A DNA stretch of 19,117 nt from SVTX01 sp051867975 (GTDB lineage Bacteria; Bacillota; Clostridia; Oscillospirales; CAG-272). Shown piece by piece: positions 1 to 6,719 of the stretch. The position numbers and the translations under genes are program-made. The DNA is taken from contig JBJDZM010000001.1 of NCBI GenBank assembly GCA_051867975.1, positions 1 through 19,117 on the forward strand, given 5' to 3'. Each line of letters starts with the position of its first letter. Positions within the stretch are counted from its first letter, which is position 1. The notes beneath the pieces were generated by a model. That model did no database searches, was not told where the DNA came from, and saw nothing but the letters and a program-made list of their open reading frames with translations.

Positions 1-83
1 TCTTCGCCAAATTATTTCTCTTAGATTTTTTTACCCCAACTATTGACAAAGAGCCGTTTAACTTTAGCAGTTGATGCTTGTTT

Positions 84-353
84 TTATTCTTCTTGCTTTT
101 GGTCTTCATCTGTGTCGATAACTATCGTATCAACTTCACCGTTGCCTGTTGTATCGAGCATTATTGCCTCTGCATCCCCGTCGCCGTCAAGATCAATTCT
201 GCCGAGAACGGTCGAACGGTATTTATTTTCGATGTATTTATATGCTATCGCACAAGCGGCTCCAATGGCAAAAACAGCGGTCGTAAATTTCAAGATCGTT
301 CGTAAAGGGGATTTTTCCTTTTCAACAACTATCACATGGTCATTGTTTTTCAT
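84..353 (-). CDS. Small membrane-anchored protein with Asp-rich 13-residue repeats
   Basis: Hypothetical protein of 89 residues; I do not recognise a named family. The ATG at 353 is chosen over an upstream in-frame start because a good AGGAGG-type ribosome binding site lies at about 361-367. A short charged N-terminus (residues 1-19, with EKEK) is followed by one hydrophobic segment (about 20-38, rich in Ala, Ile and Phe), suggesting a single membrane anchor. The tail holds acidic loops starting at D54 (DLDGDGDAE), D67 (DTTGNGEVD) and D80 (DTDED), a strict 13-residue period. This resembles calcium-binding loops of the thrombospondin type 3, dockerin or FG-GAP kinds, but no canonical 12-residue EF-hand is complete. 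It follows the DUF436 gene by 34 bases and is probably the last gene of the rhaB-prs run. Function unknown; calcium binding is inferred from the Asp pattern only. Confidence 0.75.
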   Translation of the reverse strand: MKNNDHVIVVEKEKSPLRTILKFTTAVFAIGAACAIAYKYIENKYRSTVLGRIDLDGDGDAEAIMLDTTGNGEVDTIVIDTDEDQKQEE

Positions 354-387
354 ATTATTTTCCTCCTCGTGTAAAATAAAATTACAT

Positions 388-984
388 TTACGAATAAATC
401 GCGCGCGCCCCACCGATGTATTTCGGGCGCGTATAAGCACAGACAACATTTGCTTCTCCGATTCTTTTTACAGATAGCCTTATCGGAACAGCAACGTCAC
501 GTAGATGCATGCCGATGAGGGTATCGCCTATATCGATGCCTGCGTGTGCTTTGATATGCTCCACCACTACCGGAGCGTCCAGATTTTCATACGTCACGGT
601 TGCAAACGAACCGCCGGCTTTTGCCCGGGGGATTACAGAGACAGGCTCGTATCCGTATTTTTCCGCACATTCATTTTCAATCACCAATGCTCTGTTAAGG
701 TGTTCACAGCATTGTGCGGCAAGGTAGATCCCCTTTTCTTTTAACACAGGGTAGATGGCGCTGAAAAGGAGCTTTGCCGCATCATAGCTCGATCCCTTTC
801 CAATGTTGTTTCCGATAATTTCGGATGAAGAACACCCTATTACGACAATGTCACCTCTTTTGAGAGAAACACTATCAAGCAATTCACATATCAGCCCTGC
901 GCCGTCTTTTTTTATTGTGTCTGCTAGCACTGAGTCTACCGCATTTTCCGCGCCATAATATAGTTCATTCATGTTTTCTTTCAT
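388..984 (-). CDS. DUF436 / TIGR01440 family protein (YwlG-like)
   Basis: 198 residues, full length for the DUF436 (TIGR01440, B. subtilis YwlG-like) family, whose biochemical role is not established. Family-type features seen are a GCSSSEIIGNNIGK stretch (residues 50-63), QCCEHLNRALVIE (91-103) and a C-terminal segment with IGMHLRDVAVPIR and RPKYIGGARA. The paired cysteines and the CEH motif would suit a metal or thiol site, but that is inference. The alternative start at Met5 (972) is equally possible, since neither start has a strong ribosome binding site. The gene begins 12 bases after the stop of the DUF1385 gene, so translation is probably coupled. In B. subtilis, ywlG lies near rpiB and glyA; here the neighbours are DUF1385 and prs, while rpiB is about 10 kb away. 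Confidence 0.9.
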   Translation of the reverse strand: MKENMNELYYGAENAVDSVLADTIKKDGAGLICELLDSVSLKRGDIVVIGCSSSEIIGNNIGKGSSYDAAKLLFSAIYPVLKEKGIYLAAQCCEHLNRALVIENECAEKYGYEPVSVIPRAKAGGSFATVTYENLDAPVVVEHIKAHAGIDIGDTLIGMHLRDVAVPIRLSVKRIGEANVVCAYTRPKYIGGARAIYS

Positions 985-996
985 TTTCTGTATATA

Positions 997-2133
997 TTAC
1001 CATCTGTCGCTGTCATTGTCGGGAATAACCTTTTCAAGCGCGGCAATTGCACATTCTATCATATCATCGTCAGGCTCTTTGGTGGTTATATGCTGCAACC
1101 ACACACCGGGTGCGGAAATGATACGGGTAAAGATGTTGTCGTGTCTTCCTGCTATCTTAATGAGTTCGTATCCTATTCCTACAATTATCGGGAGAAGCAA
1201 GAGCTTAATTAATACTCTGATAAGCGTAATCGGCAAATATCCGAAAATAAGGTAGAAAAGAGGATCAATGAAGAATGAGACAAATATTCCCACAAGTACC
1301 ATCAGTATCAAGAAGCTTGTTCCGCATCTCGGATGAAATCTTTTCTGTTTTTTAATGTTTTCAACAGTGAGAGGAAGCCCCTGTTCATAACAGAATATTG
1401 CTTTATGCTCCGCACCGTGGAACATAAACGTGCGTTTTATATCCTTCATAAGGGATATTGCAGCCATATATCCAATGAGGATGATTATTTTAAATACACC
1501 CTCAAATACCGATTTTATAAGTGACTGAACTGCGGGGTTATTTCCTTTCAGAAAAGGAAATAAATAGGTGGCACCTTTATACAAATATGAAGGAACAACA
1601 ATGAATAAGGCAACCGAAAAAAGTATTCCCAAAAGAACGCTGAAAACCATGACTGAGTTTAGTAAAGCGGAAGACTCTTTTTTTTCTTCCTTCTTTGTCT
1701 CTTCCGTTGCAGATTCCAAGCTGTCATCGGGTTTATACGTATCGTCCGGTTCGCTATCCGGCAAATTGTGTTCAATTTTATCTGATTTCTCCTTCTTAGT
1801 GGCTTTTGCGGCTTTTTTCTCCGCTTTTTCACGCTTCAGTTCTTCCTCTGCTTCTTCAAGTCCCGATATCTCTGCGGAGCGCATCAAGCACTTTGTTCCA
1901 AGTACCATTGAATCTATATAATTAAAGACTCCTCTTATTACCGGCAGTTTGAAAAATTTATGGCGTTTTTTGCTTTCGGTCGGAAAACTCTCAATAACGA
2001 TTTCGCCGTCCGTATTCCGCACCGCCATAGCAGTTACTTCGGGGCCGCGCATCATGATTCCTTCCATGAGTGCCTGACCGCCGATGGATGTTTTTTTTGT
2101 GCAGGATGCGGAACATTTTTTATTATTCTTCAT
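997..2133 (-). CDS. DUF1385 family membrane protein (YqhQ-like)
   Basis: 378 residues, a polytopic membrane protein of the DUF1385 (YqhQ) family; function unknown. The N-terminus has the family signature SIGGQALMEGIMMRGPE (about 16-32). Residues 91-156 form a highly charged Lys/Glu-rich linker with no predicted fold. Hydrophobic segments follow at about 159-181, 206-229, 274-302 and 306-322. Between the second and third lies the conserved FHGAEHKAIFCYE block (238-250) and then HPRCGTSF (267-274); these His, Glu and Cys residues look like a possible metal or catalytic site at the membrane face (inference). The start has only a weak AAGGA about 18 bases upstream. In other Firmicutes DUF1385 often sits near rpmE, prfA and prmC; here it lies between prs and DUF436, within an apparent operon. 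Confidence 0.93.
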   Translation of the reverse strand: MKNNKKCSASCTKKTSIGGQALMEGIMMRGPEVTAMAVRNTDGEIVIESFPTESKKRHKFFKLPVIRGVFNYIDSMVLGTKCLMRSAEISGLEEAEEELKREKAEKKAAKATKKEKSDKIEHNLPDSEPDDTYKPDDSLESATEETKKEEKKESSALLNSVMVFSVLLGILFSVALFIVVPSYLYKGATYLFPFLKGNNPAVQSLIKSVFEGVFKIIILIGYMAAISLMKDIKRTFMFHGAEHKAIFCYEQGLPLTVENIKKQKRFHPRCGTSFLILMVLVGIFVSFFIDPLFYLIFGYLPITLIRVLIKLLLLPIIVGIGYELIKIAGRHDNIFTRIISAPGVWLQHITTKEPDDDMIECAIAALEKVIPDNDSDRW

Positions 2134-2210
2134 TATAAGTCAGTGTTTCCTTTCAGAACAAACTTTCGCCCGAAACGTGGCGCATGATACCGAAAGCCTT
2201 TTGTCGAATT

Positions 2211-3344
2211 TCAGTTTGATATTTTATTTTCGGTTTCGGATCTATGTTTTGCAACGATTTTATTGATTCTCTTTGCGGGGTCCAGAAGCTCGCTTATCGT
2301 TGCGTCGTGATTTAGGGTGTCAATGATATATGATACATATTTGCACATATTGACCTCGACGTGCCAAGGTCTCTCATTGAGTCCCGGACGGCTGTAAACC
2401 AAGTTGGTGGTAAATACTTTGGTGATTATACCGTCATTATATGCCTTGTCAAACTTCTCAAACCCGTCCGTAAAGAGTCCGAAGGTTGAAAACGCAAATA
2501 TTCTCTTAGCCCCTCTTGACTTAAGCTGTGAGCAAACATCAAGCATTGATTCACCTGATGATATCATATCGTCAACGACGATAACGTCTTTACCGGTCAG
2601 ATCCTGCCCGAGATATTCATGGGCTTCAATAGGATTTTTCCCGTTAATAATAACCGAGTAGTTTCGACGCTTGTAGAACATACCGATGTCAATACCGAGG
2701 ACTGATGAATAGTACATACATCTTCCCATCGCGCCTTCATCGGGAGATATCATCATAAGATGTTCCTTATCTATGATTATATCGGGTACGTTTCTTATAA
2801 GTGCCTTTATCATTTGGTAGGACGGACGGACGTTGTCGAATCCCGAAAGAGGAATTGCGTTGCAGACTCTGGGATCATGTGCGTCAAACGTGATGAGGTT
2901 GGCAACGCCCATTGCAACAAGCTCCTGAAGCATAATAGCACAGTCGAGGGATTCTCTCGTCGATCTCTTGTGTTGTCTGCCCTCGTAGAGCATCGGCATG
3001 ATAACCGTAATACGTCTTGCCTTACCTGCTATTGCGGCGATTATGCGCTTGAGATCGGCAAAATGGTCGTCAGGACTCATCGGAACGGTTTGACCGTACA
3101 TACGGTATGTAACACCGTAGTTGAACATATCACAAATAATGTAAACGTCCTGTCCTCGCATAGAGTGGTGGATAAGACCTTTGCCTTCACCCGTTCCGAA
3201 TCTCGGGCAAAGTGCCTCAACGAGATATGTGTCTTCGCTGGTGTGCCGTCTCCATTCTTTGAGATAGTTGTCGACCTGCTGGGCAAATGCCTCGCAGCCT
3301 CTCATTCCGATCACGCTTAACTCTGCAAACTGTGCGTCCTTCAT
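2211..3344 (-). CDS. prs: Ribose-phosphate pyrophosphokinase (PRPP synthetase), long clostridial type
   Basis: 377 residues. Makes PRPP from ribose 5-phosphate and ATP, feeding purine, pyrimidine, NAD, His and Trp synthesis in the cytoplasm. The ATG at 3344 is chosen over an upstream TTG (3362) because a strong GGGAGG site lies about 10 bases before it. RGQDVYII (63-70) and MPMLYEGRQHKRS (116-128) align with the ATP-binding loops of the family, TFDAHDPRV (152-160) with the usual DLHA region, and VIVVDDMISSGES (254-266) is the PRPP-binding loop. It is about 60 residues longer than the classical 310-320-residue enzyme, with extra sequence in the catalytic-loop region and at the C-terminus. Such long forms occur in Clostridia. 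It lies 47 bases after rhaB with no visible terminator between them, so read-through from rhaB is possible. Confidence 0.93.
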   Translation of the reverse strand: MKDAQFAELSVIGMRGCEAFAQQVDNYLKEWRRHTSEDTYLVEALCPRFGTGEGKGLIHHSMRGQDVYIICDMFNYGVTYRMYGQTVPMSPDDHFADLKRIIAAIAGKARRITVIMPMLYEGRQHKRSTRESLDCAIMLQELVAMGVANLITFDAHDPRVCNAIPLSGFDNVRPSYQMIKALIRNVPDIIIDKEHLMMISPDEGAMGRCMYYSSVLGIDIGMFYKRRNYSVIINGKNPIEAHEYLGQDLTGKDVIVVDDMISSGESMLDVCSQLKSRGAKRIFAFSTFGLFTDGFEKFDKAYNDGIITKVFTTNLVYSRPGLNERPWHVEVNMCKYVSYIIDTLNHDATISELLDPAKRINKIVAKHRSETENKISN

Positions 3345-3391
3345 TTTTTTCGAGCCTCCCAAATAATTGTCGTAAGTTTATTTGCTAAATT

Positions 3392-4873
3392 TTAAACGAT
3401 TTCCTGTATGTTACAGAATCTTTCAAATGCACTGTCCCACGCTTCTCTGCTACGGGTGGGTTCATAATATTTAAGTTCGGTTGAATTAGCTATTACTTCT
3501 CGTGCCTCTGAAAGATTTGCTATCTCTCCTGCTGCGATTGCCTGCATTACGATATTACCCATTGCAGTAGCTTCTTCGGGCCCTGCACAAACCGGTAATC
3601 CGCATGCATCTGCAGTCATTTGAGAGAGGAACTTGTCCTTGGTTCCTCCGCCTACGACATTTATCATAGATGCTTTCTTACCTCTGAGGGTTTCAAGAGT
3701 TTCGACTGTATATCTGTACTTAAGCGCCAGCGATTCGTAGATACAACGAACGACCTCGCCGACAGTTTCGGGAACATGCTGACCGGTTAATCTGCAGAAT
3801 TCGCGAATTTTCTCGGGCATGTTGCCGGGAGTGTTAAATGTGTGGTAGTCGGGATTAATGAGAGATGAAAAGGGCTTTGCTTCCTTTGCCCAGGCTTCCA
3901 TTTGAGCGAAGCTGTACTCATTTCCCTCTCTCTTCCACTGTCTTCTCGATTCCTGAATTATCCAAAGACCCATTATGTTCTTGAGGAATCTTATAGTGCC
4001 CATTGCGCCGCCTTCATTTGTGAAATTGGCTATTCTTGTTTCATCGGTGATGAGCGGCTCATCTATCTCAGCGCCCATGAGAGACCATGTTCCGCTGGAT
4101 ATGTAAATGAAGTCTTTATTCTTTGCAGGGACAGAAATTACTGCACTTGCAGTATCGTGAGACGCAACATTAACGACCTTAATATTATTCTTTCCGACCT
4201 CGTCGTTGATTTGAGGAAGAAGACCACCCATGTCATTGCAAGGCATTACGAGAGGTGCGAAAAGCGAGCGGTCTATTCCAAGCTTGTCTGTAAGCTCATA
4301 GGCGAAAGCTCTCTTTTTAGCATCAAGGAGCATTCCGGTCGATGCGATTGTGTATTCAGTTGCCATTTTACCTGTCAGGAAATAGTTCAACAGGTCAGGA
4401 GTCATGAGCATCTTGTCGGCACGTTCAAATATAGAGGGGTCATCGCGTTTTTCTGCGGCAAGTTGATTGATAGTATTGAAATCAGCTGCCTGAATACCGG
4501 TAATTCTGTAAATTTCCTCGGGGGAAACGAATTGCTTTACATAGTCAGTAATATTTACTGTGCGCGTGTCACGGTAATGAGTGGGGTTAGCCATCATCCG
4601 TCCGTTCTTGTCAATCAGCGCATAGTCAACTCCCCATGTGTCGATACCCATTGACGTGATGTTTTCTTTGTCAATTACCGTTCTTGTAATCGAGTTTTTA
4701 ATCTCAAAAAATATTCTGAGTATATCCCATGTGAACCTTCCGTTCACAAATACGGGATCGTTTGAAAATCGGTGATTCTCGCGCAATGTAAGTTTATTGC
4801 CGTCAAAAGCACCGATTATTCCTCTGCCGCTCGATGCGCCGAGGTCGATTGCGAGCATTTTAATTTCAGCCAT
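3392..4873 (-). CDS. rhaB: Rhamnulokinase, FGGY family carbohydrate kinase
   Basis: 493 residues, a typical FGGY kinase length. Rhamnulokinase phosphorylates L-rhamnulose to L-rhamnulose 1-phosphate in the cytoplasm, the second step of rhamnose breakdown. The N-terminal phosphate-binding loop IDLGASSGRG (9-18) and the GIDTWGVDYALID stretch (76-88) followed by HYRDTRT (99-105) are typical of the RhaB branch. ISSGTWSLMG and the late VVGGGTKDKF motif mark the second actin-like domain and adenine site. The ATG at 4873 follows a strong AGGAGG-like site. No rhaA, rhaD, transporter or AraC/DeoR regulator is visible here, so the rest of the pathway must lie elsewhere or the true substrate may be another ketose. 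It heads the run that continues into prs. Confidence 0.9.
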   Translation of the reverse strand: MAEIKMLAIDLGASSGRGIIGAFDGNKLTLRENHRFSNDPVFVNGRFTWDILRIFFEIKNSITRTVIDKENITSMGIDTWGVDYALIDKNGRMMANPTHYRDTRTVNITDYVKQFVSPEEIYRITGIQAADFNTINQLAAEKRDDPSIFERADKMLMTPDLLNYFLTGKMATEYTIASTGMLLDAKKRAFAYELTDKLGIDRSLFAPLVMPCNDMGGLLPQINDEVGKNNIKVVNVASHDTASAVISVPAKNKDFIYISSGTWSLMGAEIDEPLITDETRIANFTNEGGAMGTIRFLKNIMGLWIIQESRRQWKREGNEYSFAQMEAWAKEAKPFSSLINPDYHTFNTPGNMPEKIREFCRLTGQHVPETVGEVVRCIYESLALKYRYTVETLETLRGKKASMINVVGGGTKDKFLSQMTADACGLPVCAGPEEATAMGNIVMQAIAAGEIANLSEAREVIANSTELKYYEPTRSREAWDSAFERFCNIQEIV

Positions 4874-4926
4874 AATTCCCTCCTGAAGATATATATTATA
4901 TGCTAAATTTACTCATTATTTATTAT

Positions 4927-4956
4927 ATCATATTGTGTTGTAATTTGTATTAACAA
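4927..4956 (-). promoter_or_regulatory. Candidate promoter for rhaB
   Basis: On the minus strand, TTGTTA (4951-4956) and TATGAT (4927-4932) are separated by 18 bases, about 55 bases upstream of the rhaB start. The boxes match the sigma-A consensus at 4 and 5 of 6 positions. An AAGTG-N8-CACTT dyad (4956-4973) touches the -35 box and could be an operator. The region is AT-rich, so chance matches are likely. Confidence 0.35.
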
Positions 4957-5014
4957 AGTGTTAAAACCCACTTAAATATTAACTTTTTTTCGAAGATTTA
5001 TTTCGACATTTTTC

Positions 5015-5041
5015 ACCGTTTATTTTATCAAACATAAAATG
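5015..5041 (+). promoter_or_regulatory. Candidate sigma-K-type promoter for dpaAB
   Basis: AC (5015-5016), then 16 bases, then CATAAAATG (5033-5041) fits the sigma-K pattern AC-N16/17-CATAnnnTA except for the last base. In B. subtilis and C. difficile the dipicolinate synthase genes are transcribed in the mother cell by sigma-K, so such a promoter is expected upstream. No convincing sigma-A promoter was seen in this interval. A start near 5045-5048 would leave a leader of about 150 bases. Confidence 0.35.
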
Positions 5042-5082
5042 TAATGAGACTCATGTCTTATTAATTGAGAGGACCGGGGATA

Positions 5083-5184
5083 GCGTGAAAGTTGCTTTCA
5101 TCTACATGTGAAGAAAACTTTTTCACGCACGAATTTCGTAAGACAGAATTCACCGGTTGCTATTTGTGTTGCCGCAAAGCGGCA
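5083..5184 (+). promoter_or_regulatory. Structured leader upstream of dpaA (two hairpins)
   Basis: Two inverted repeats lie in the leader. GCGTGAAAGTT (5083-5093) pairs with AACTTTTTCACGC (5116-5128), leaving small bulges. A compact TGCCGC-AAA-GCGGCA hairpin (5170-5184) ends 5 bases before the GGAG ribosome binding site of dpaA (5189-5192). It matches no riboswitch class I know. Apart from these and the promoter candidates, the 325-base rhaB-dpaA intergenic region is AT-rich and shows no gene. Confidence 0.45.
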
Positions 5185-5198
5185 GAATGGAGAATATG

Positions 5199-6104
5199 AT
5201 GTCAAGAAAATATACATTTGCGATTATCGGCGGGGACAGCAGGCAAGCGGTAGTCGCTAAAAAACTATTATCACTTGGGCATACGGTGAGAATTTTCGGA
5301 CTTGACGCTTCGCTTGGAGATATTTCGGGCGCGGAAATAGTTTCATCCCTCGAAAAGGCTGTTATCGGATGTGATGTGATATTACTTCCCTTGCCCGTTA
5401 CAAGAGATAATATCACTTTGAATTTTATCTCACCGAATGAAAACAAAACCGTATTACTTACAGATATACTAAAGGCCGCGGCAAATAAATCGGATACTTT
5501 GGTGCTGGGGGGGATGATTCCTGATAAAATGACGGATGACGCATTAAAGCATAGTGTAGAGATATTAGATTACTATGCAGTTGAATCGCTTCAAAAGAAA
5601 AATGCCTTGCCGAGCGCAGAAGGTGCTTTAATGGTGGCGATGCAAAATACGGACAAAAACATCGAGGGGATGAGGGTTCTTATCGGAGGATATGGAAGAA
5701 TCGGTAAAATACTTGCCCGAAAGCTGAAAGCGCTTGGCGCGGATGTAACGGTTACAGCAAGAAGAGACGAGGTTCTCTGCGAAATTGCGATGTCGGGCTA
5801 TAATGCCGTAAATACAAAAGACATAAAGACGCTGGCATGGGAATTTCATTCTTGTGATGTCGTGTTAAATACGGTTCCCGGGATGATTTTTTCAAAGCAG
5901 ATAATTGAGGACGGCAAAGGCAAACCGCTGTATATTGAGATTGCTTCTTCACCGGGCGGAATCGATACGTGTGCCGCCAGAGAATCTGGGATACGGATAA
6001 TATACGCTCATTCCCTTCCCGGAAAATACGCTCCGTTGAGCGCAGGCGAATATATATTTGAAACAGTGTATGAACTCTTGAAGGAAAGAGGTATGGATTT
6101 ATGA
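5199..6104 (+). CDS. dpaA: Dipicolinate synthase subunit A
   Basis: 301 residues, close to the usual 295-300 of SpoVFA/DpaA. With DpaB it converts dihydrodipicolinate, from the lysine pathway, to dipicolinic acid in the mother cell during sporulation; DPA then fills the spore core with calcium. The N-terminal AIIGGDSRQ (8-16) is the first dinucleotide-type motif and VLIGGYGRIGK (160-170) is the second Rossmann glycine loop. The C-terminal LPGKYAPLSAGEYI matches the conserved end of the family. Candidate starts are TTG 5157, ATG 5187, ATG 5196 and ATG 5199; 5199 is preferred because GGAG at 5189-5192 is 6 bases from it and because the protein then starts with the conserved MSRKYTFAIIGG. The stop overlaps the dpaB start by 4 bases. 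Confidence 0.95.
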   Translation: MSRKYTFAIIGGDSRQAVVAKKLLSLGHTVRIFGLDASLGDISGAEIVSSLEKAVIGCDVILLPLPVTRDNITLNFISPNENKTVLLTDILKAAANKSDTLVLGGMIPDKMTDDALKHSVEILDYYAVESLQKKNALPSAEGALMVAMQNTDKNIEGMRVLIGGYGRIGKILARKLKALGADVTVTARRDEVLCEIAMSGYNAVNTKDIKTLAWEFHSCDVVLNTVPGMIFSKQIIEDGKGKPLYIEIASSPGGIDTCAARESGIRIIYAHSLPGKYAPLSAGEYIFETVYELLKERGMDL

Positions 6105-6661
6105 TAGGCTATGCTTTGTGTGCATCTTTTTGCACATTCGGTAATTCGATAAATGTATTGGAAAAACTCAAGCAAACATATAACGAAGTAGTTCCCATAA
6201 TGAGTTTTAACGCATATTCTACCGACACAAGATTCGGAAATCATTCTGATTGGAATCAGCGAATCGAAAAAATATGCGAGAAAAAGATTATCAATACCAT
6301 TACTGAAGCTGAGCCTTTAGGTCCCAAAACGCCGCTTGATGCACTTATTATTGCGCCGTGTACGGGAAATACACTTGCAAAAATTGCAAACGGAATAACC
6401 GACACCCCGGTTTGCATGGCGGCAAAGGCACATCTTCGCTCGGACAGACCGTTAGTAATTGCGCTTGCGTCAAATGATGCTATGAGTGCAAATCTCGGAA
6501 ACATTGCCAAGCTGTTGACGAGAAAAAACATATATTTTGTCCCTATGGTTCAGGATGACCCTATAAAAAAACCACATTCACTGGTCGCCGATTTTTCATT
6601 GATTGAAGAAACTTTAGGCTCCGCCATGAGCGGAAAACAGGTAAGAAAACTGTTTCTGTAA
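6101..6661 (+). CDS. dpaB: Dipicolinate synthase subunit B (flavoprotein)
   Basis: 186 residues, a flavoprotein-fold subunit related to the HFCD family (phosphopantothenoylcysteine decarboxylase type). It works with DpaA to form dipicolinic acid during sporulation. The N-terminal strand-loop (MIGYALCASFCTFGNS) corresponds to the flavin-phosphate-binding region, and IIAPCTGNTLAKIANGITDT (from about residue 84) is the highly conserved family signature, followed by AAKAHLR. The ATG lies within an ATGA overlap with dpaA and has a GAGG site at 6088-6091, so the two subunits should be made in step. A bidirectional terminator follows 8 bases after the stop. The normally conserved Gly-Ser of the first loop appears as Ala-Ser here. 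Confidence 0.95.
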   Translation: MIGYALCASFCTFGNSINVLEKLKQTYNEVVPIMSFNAYSTDTRFGNHSDWNQRIEKICEKKIINTITEAEPLGPKTPLDALIIAPCTGNTLAKIANGITDTPVCMAAKAHLRSDRPLVIALASNDAMSANLGNIAKLLTRKNIYFVPMVQDDPIKKPHSLVADFSLIEETLGSAMSGKQVRKLFL

Positions 6662-6669
6662 TAAAAAAT

Positions 6670-6710
6670 AGCTGTCTTAAATGCGTCGGAAAAACGCACT
6701 TGAGACAGCT
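6670..6710. terminator. Bidirectional intrinsic terminator between dpaB and hslO
   Basis: A 17-base stem pairs 6670-6686 (AGCTGTCTTAAATGCGT) with 6694-6710 (ACGCACTTGAGACAGCT) around a 7-base loop. On each strand one of the two imperfect positions becomes a G-U pair. On the plus strand it is followed by GCTTTTAG, on the minus strand by TATTTTTTAT. It lies between convergent genes and probably serves both. Confidence 0.85.
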
Positions 6711-6719
6711 GCTTTTAGT

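Noticed and set aside
1..83. A further gene or terminator at the left edge
   Set aside because: The AT-rich sequence shows no hairpin with a T-run and no readable coding start; TTGACA at 43-48 has no matching -10 box at the right distance.
2760..3320. Open frame on the plus strand opposite prs (186 codons)
   Set aside because: Antisense shadow of a well-supported gene; no family resemblance and no ribosome site.
3345..3362. TTG start at 3362 for prs
   Set aside because: The GGGAGG ribosome site lies inside this stretch and is correctly spaced for the ATG at 3344.
3902..4654. Long open frame on the plus strand opposite rhaB (250 codons)
   Set aside because: It lies wholly inside the clear rhaB coding region, has no ribosome site and encodes a Cys/His/Arg-rich sequence typical of an antisense shadow.
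4956..4973. A catabolite-response (cre) site upstream of rhaB
   Set aside because: The AAGTG-N8-CACTT dyad does not fit the cre consensus; it is mentioned only as a possible operator.
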